Shown here piece by piece: positions 6,019 to 7,451 of a stretch of DNA of 7,451 nt (its first letter is position 1; each line of letters opens with the position of its first letter). This stretch comes from Chloroflexia bacterium (GTDB lineage Bacteria > Chloroflexota > Chloroflexia > Thermobaculales > Thermobaculaceae): the NCBI GenBank assembly GCA_013695265.1, contig JACDAU010000211.1:1-7451 (forward strand). The letters run 5' to 3'. Under the pieces are notes generated by a model that made no database searches, was not told the origin of the DNA, and was given only the letters and a program-made list of their open reading frames with translations. Both the position numbers and the translations under genes were made by a program.

Positions 6019-7451
6019 CTAGCGCTGAACCAGATCGACACGAACGTCCAGCAGAAAGCTGGCTTCGTGCAGGAGCCGGGCCGCAAGCTGCTCACCACCG
6101 TTCCGCAGCAGGTGTATCTCCGAAAGCCGGAGGAGGGTCGCGCCCTCAAGGACGCGCAGGAGGTTGCGATCCAGATCGACATCGTGCGCGCGATAGCAGG
6201 CGGCGAACGCATCCGCAACCACGGCGAGGCATGGAGCTGCCTCGGGCTGCTGCAGGGAGAGCAGCGTCAGATGCGCCGTGAAGTTCGCGACATCGACGGC
6301 AGGCTCCGACATCGCGGCATCATCGAAGTCCAGGACGGCAAGCCGCTGACCATCCCAGAGTAGCTGGTCGTGATAGAAGTCACGGTGCACCGGCCGCCAA
6401 CGCCAGCGCATCGTGCCGGGATCGGCATCATGCACCGCCGTGAGACAGCGACGGGCAAGCGGTGCGAGATCTGGACAGGTAGCGGCCAGGCGCTCGACCC
6501 GCTCGGCAAGGGTCCTCAGTTCCTTTGTGCTATCGTGCCGCCGACGCAGCTCCAGCCCGCTTGTATGGAGGGCAGAGAGGGCAGCGGCTATGTGCTGTGC
6601 CGGGCGGTCGTCGCCTTGCAACAGCGCGTGGACGACCGGTTGCCCTGGCGCCTCCCGCTGCAACAGCAGCTTGAGGTCAGGCAAGTACGCCACGGGCTCG
6701 GGCACCCGGACCTGTGCGCCGCATGCCCGGTTCGCGGTGATGGAGGAGATCGTTTCGTACACTTGCGGCCCGCGCGTGCTCGCAAACGTCTTTCCATAGA
6801 GTCGCTCTCGGCGCGCGTTACCGGAGGCGCCGACCTCTACGTCATACCGAAGGATGCAGCGCCGACCGGGCTTGTGACGCACAACTTCCACTCCGATCAC
6901 CGCAACAGGTTCCTTGTACACCTCGCTCTCTAGCCGCGCGGAGATAGCGTCCATGTCCAGCAGGTCCGCCACTTGCGGCAGCATGGGATCGACGGCCGCC
7001 AGCACGACCGGTGCGCGCCCGATGCCGGACTCCTGAAGCCGCTGCCCGGCGAGGCGCACGAGCCGCTCCATCCCCTCGTCCCAGCGAGGCTCCAACCGAC
7101 GGAAGGGTCCGCTGACGAGCTTCAGCAGGGCTGCCGTCTCCCACGCAAGCACCTGCTCCTCCGGCACGGGCCGAAGCGCGGTGTAGGCATGGAGGAACGC
7201 CGCGCGTATGCCGTCGGGGTCGTGCTGCCCTCCACCATTGCCGGCCGTGAGATGCGCCAGATAGTTGCCAACATCCTGCAAGACCGCACCCGAGCGCCCC
7301 TCATCGAAGTCGAGCAGAACGACCCCATCCGCACCCACCAACGCCTGATCGTCGTAGAAATCGCCGTGAACAACGCCCTGCGTGGCATTTGCGGTGTCGA
7401 GGGCGGTGATGATCTTCGTGGCGAGTTCACGCACCGATTCCGCGATCTGCG
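6019..7451 (-). CDS. Tandem-domain phosphotransferase (APH/choline-kinase fold), 5' end outside window
   Basis: Kinase-like protein of the aminoglycoside phosphotransferase superfamily, cut by the right edge. The frame stays open to 7451 (a GTG at 7434 is in frame but falls inside a domain), so the start is off-window. Numbering from that GTG, the first unit shows its catalytic loop HGDFYDDQ (23-30) and metal-binding LDFDEG (41-46), then the C-terminal helices. A second, complete unit begins near 145: N-lobe strands around VRHKPGRRCILRYDV (185-199), a candidate ATP-binding Lys in LYGK (212-215), hinge region near 258, catalytic loop HRDFYHDQ (350-357) and LDFDD (368-372). Both halves share the pattern H-x-D-F-Y-x-D-Q, LDFD, and a later DV-x-N-x-x-AHL, which points to internal duplication. 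Catalytic Asp residues are present in both, so two active kinases are possible. The substrate is unknown; antibiotic resistance should not be assumed. Converges on the ABC operon; no operon partner visible. Confidence 0.85.
   Translation of the reverse strand, partial: QIAESVRELATKIITALDTANATQGVVHGDFYDDQALVGADGVVLLDFDEGRSGAVLQDVGNYLAHLTAGNGGGQHDPDGIRAAFLHAYTALRPVPEEQVLAWETAALLKLVSGPFRRLEPRWDEGMERLVRLAGQRLQESGIGRAPVVLAAVDPMLPQVADLLDMDAISARLESEVYKEPVAVIGVEVVRHKPGRRCILRYDVEVGASGNARRERLYGKTFASTRGPQVYETISSITANRACGAQVRVPEPVAYLPDLKLLLQREAPGQPVVHALLQGDDRPAQHIAAALSALHTSGLELRRRHDSTKELRTLAERVERLAATCPDLAPLARRCLTAVHDADPGTMRWRWRPVHRDFYHDQLLWDGQRLAVLDFDDAAMSEPAVDVANFTAHLTLLSLQQPEAAPCLAVVADAFAACYRAHDVDLDRNLLRVLEGATLLRLSEIHLLRNGGEQLAARLLHEASFLLDVRVDLVQR

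Noticed and set aside
5138..6022. Plus-strand frame of 294 codons overlapping the permease gene
   Set aside because: Gly/Arg-rich shadow of the permease in another frame, no domain, no ribosome site.
1..7451. CRISPR arrays, tRNA or rRNA genes, transposase genes, toxin-antitoxin pairs
   Set aside because: No regularly spaced repeats, cloverleaf or rRNA-like segments, and no transposase or recognised toxin domains in the readable frames.

Overview
This is a 7.45 kb piece of a GC-rich bacterial chromosome, or a contig from one. It carries six protein-coding genes, one of them cut by the right edge. Short AGGAGG-like ribosome binding sites, a Tat-type lipoprotein signal and a membrane-bound GGDEF protein fit a high-GC free-living bacterium. 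The lineage cannot be fixed from the sequence. Chloroflexota (Thermomicrobia-like) is a guess from the Tat-lipoprotein transporter and the style of the intergenic palindromes, not a demonstrated assignment.

Layout. Bases 55-1725 (+) encode a membrane-anchored GAF-GGDEF diguanylate cyclase with intact active-site and inhibitory-site motifs. About 450 bases without a convincing gene follow (1726-2178). They hold a small hairpin, a possible H-type pseudoknot inside a closing stem, and a perfect 20-bp palindrome. Next come two minus-strand genes: a strongly acidic 77-residue orphan protein (2179-2412), ending in a 16-bp hairpin, and a VOC/glyoxalase-fold protein (2551-2907). Divergent from the VOC gene is a compact three-gene ABC importer operon of the NitT/TauT/SsuABC type: Tat-lipoprotein binding protein (3010-4179), ATPase (4181-5017) and permease (5007-5837). 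A 181-bp convergent gap then carries a second, 18/20-identical copy of the palindrome. The last gene, on the minus strand from the right edge to 6019, encodes a protein with two tandem aminoglycoside-phosphotransferase-type kinase domains; the N-terminal part of the first lies outside the window.

How the genes work together. The ABC genes form a complete importer (binding protein, ATPase, homodimeric permease) whose substrate cannot be named from sequence. The VOC gene shares its 102-bp divergent control region with the importer and may be co-regulated. The cyclase and the tandem kinase look functionally independent of it.

What is unusual. No single obviously new system is visible. The points most worth a second look are the unavoidable Cys-rich leader in front of the Tat signal of the binding protein, the tandem kinase architecture, the pair of near-identical palindromes bracketing the acidic-protein/VOC/ABC block, the pseudoknot-like intergenic segment, and the acidic orphan protein.
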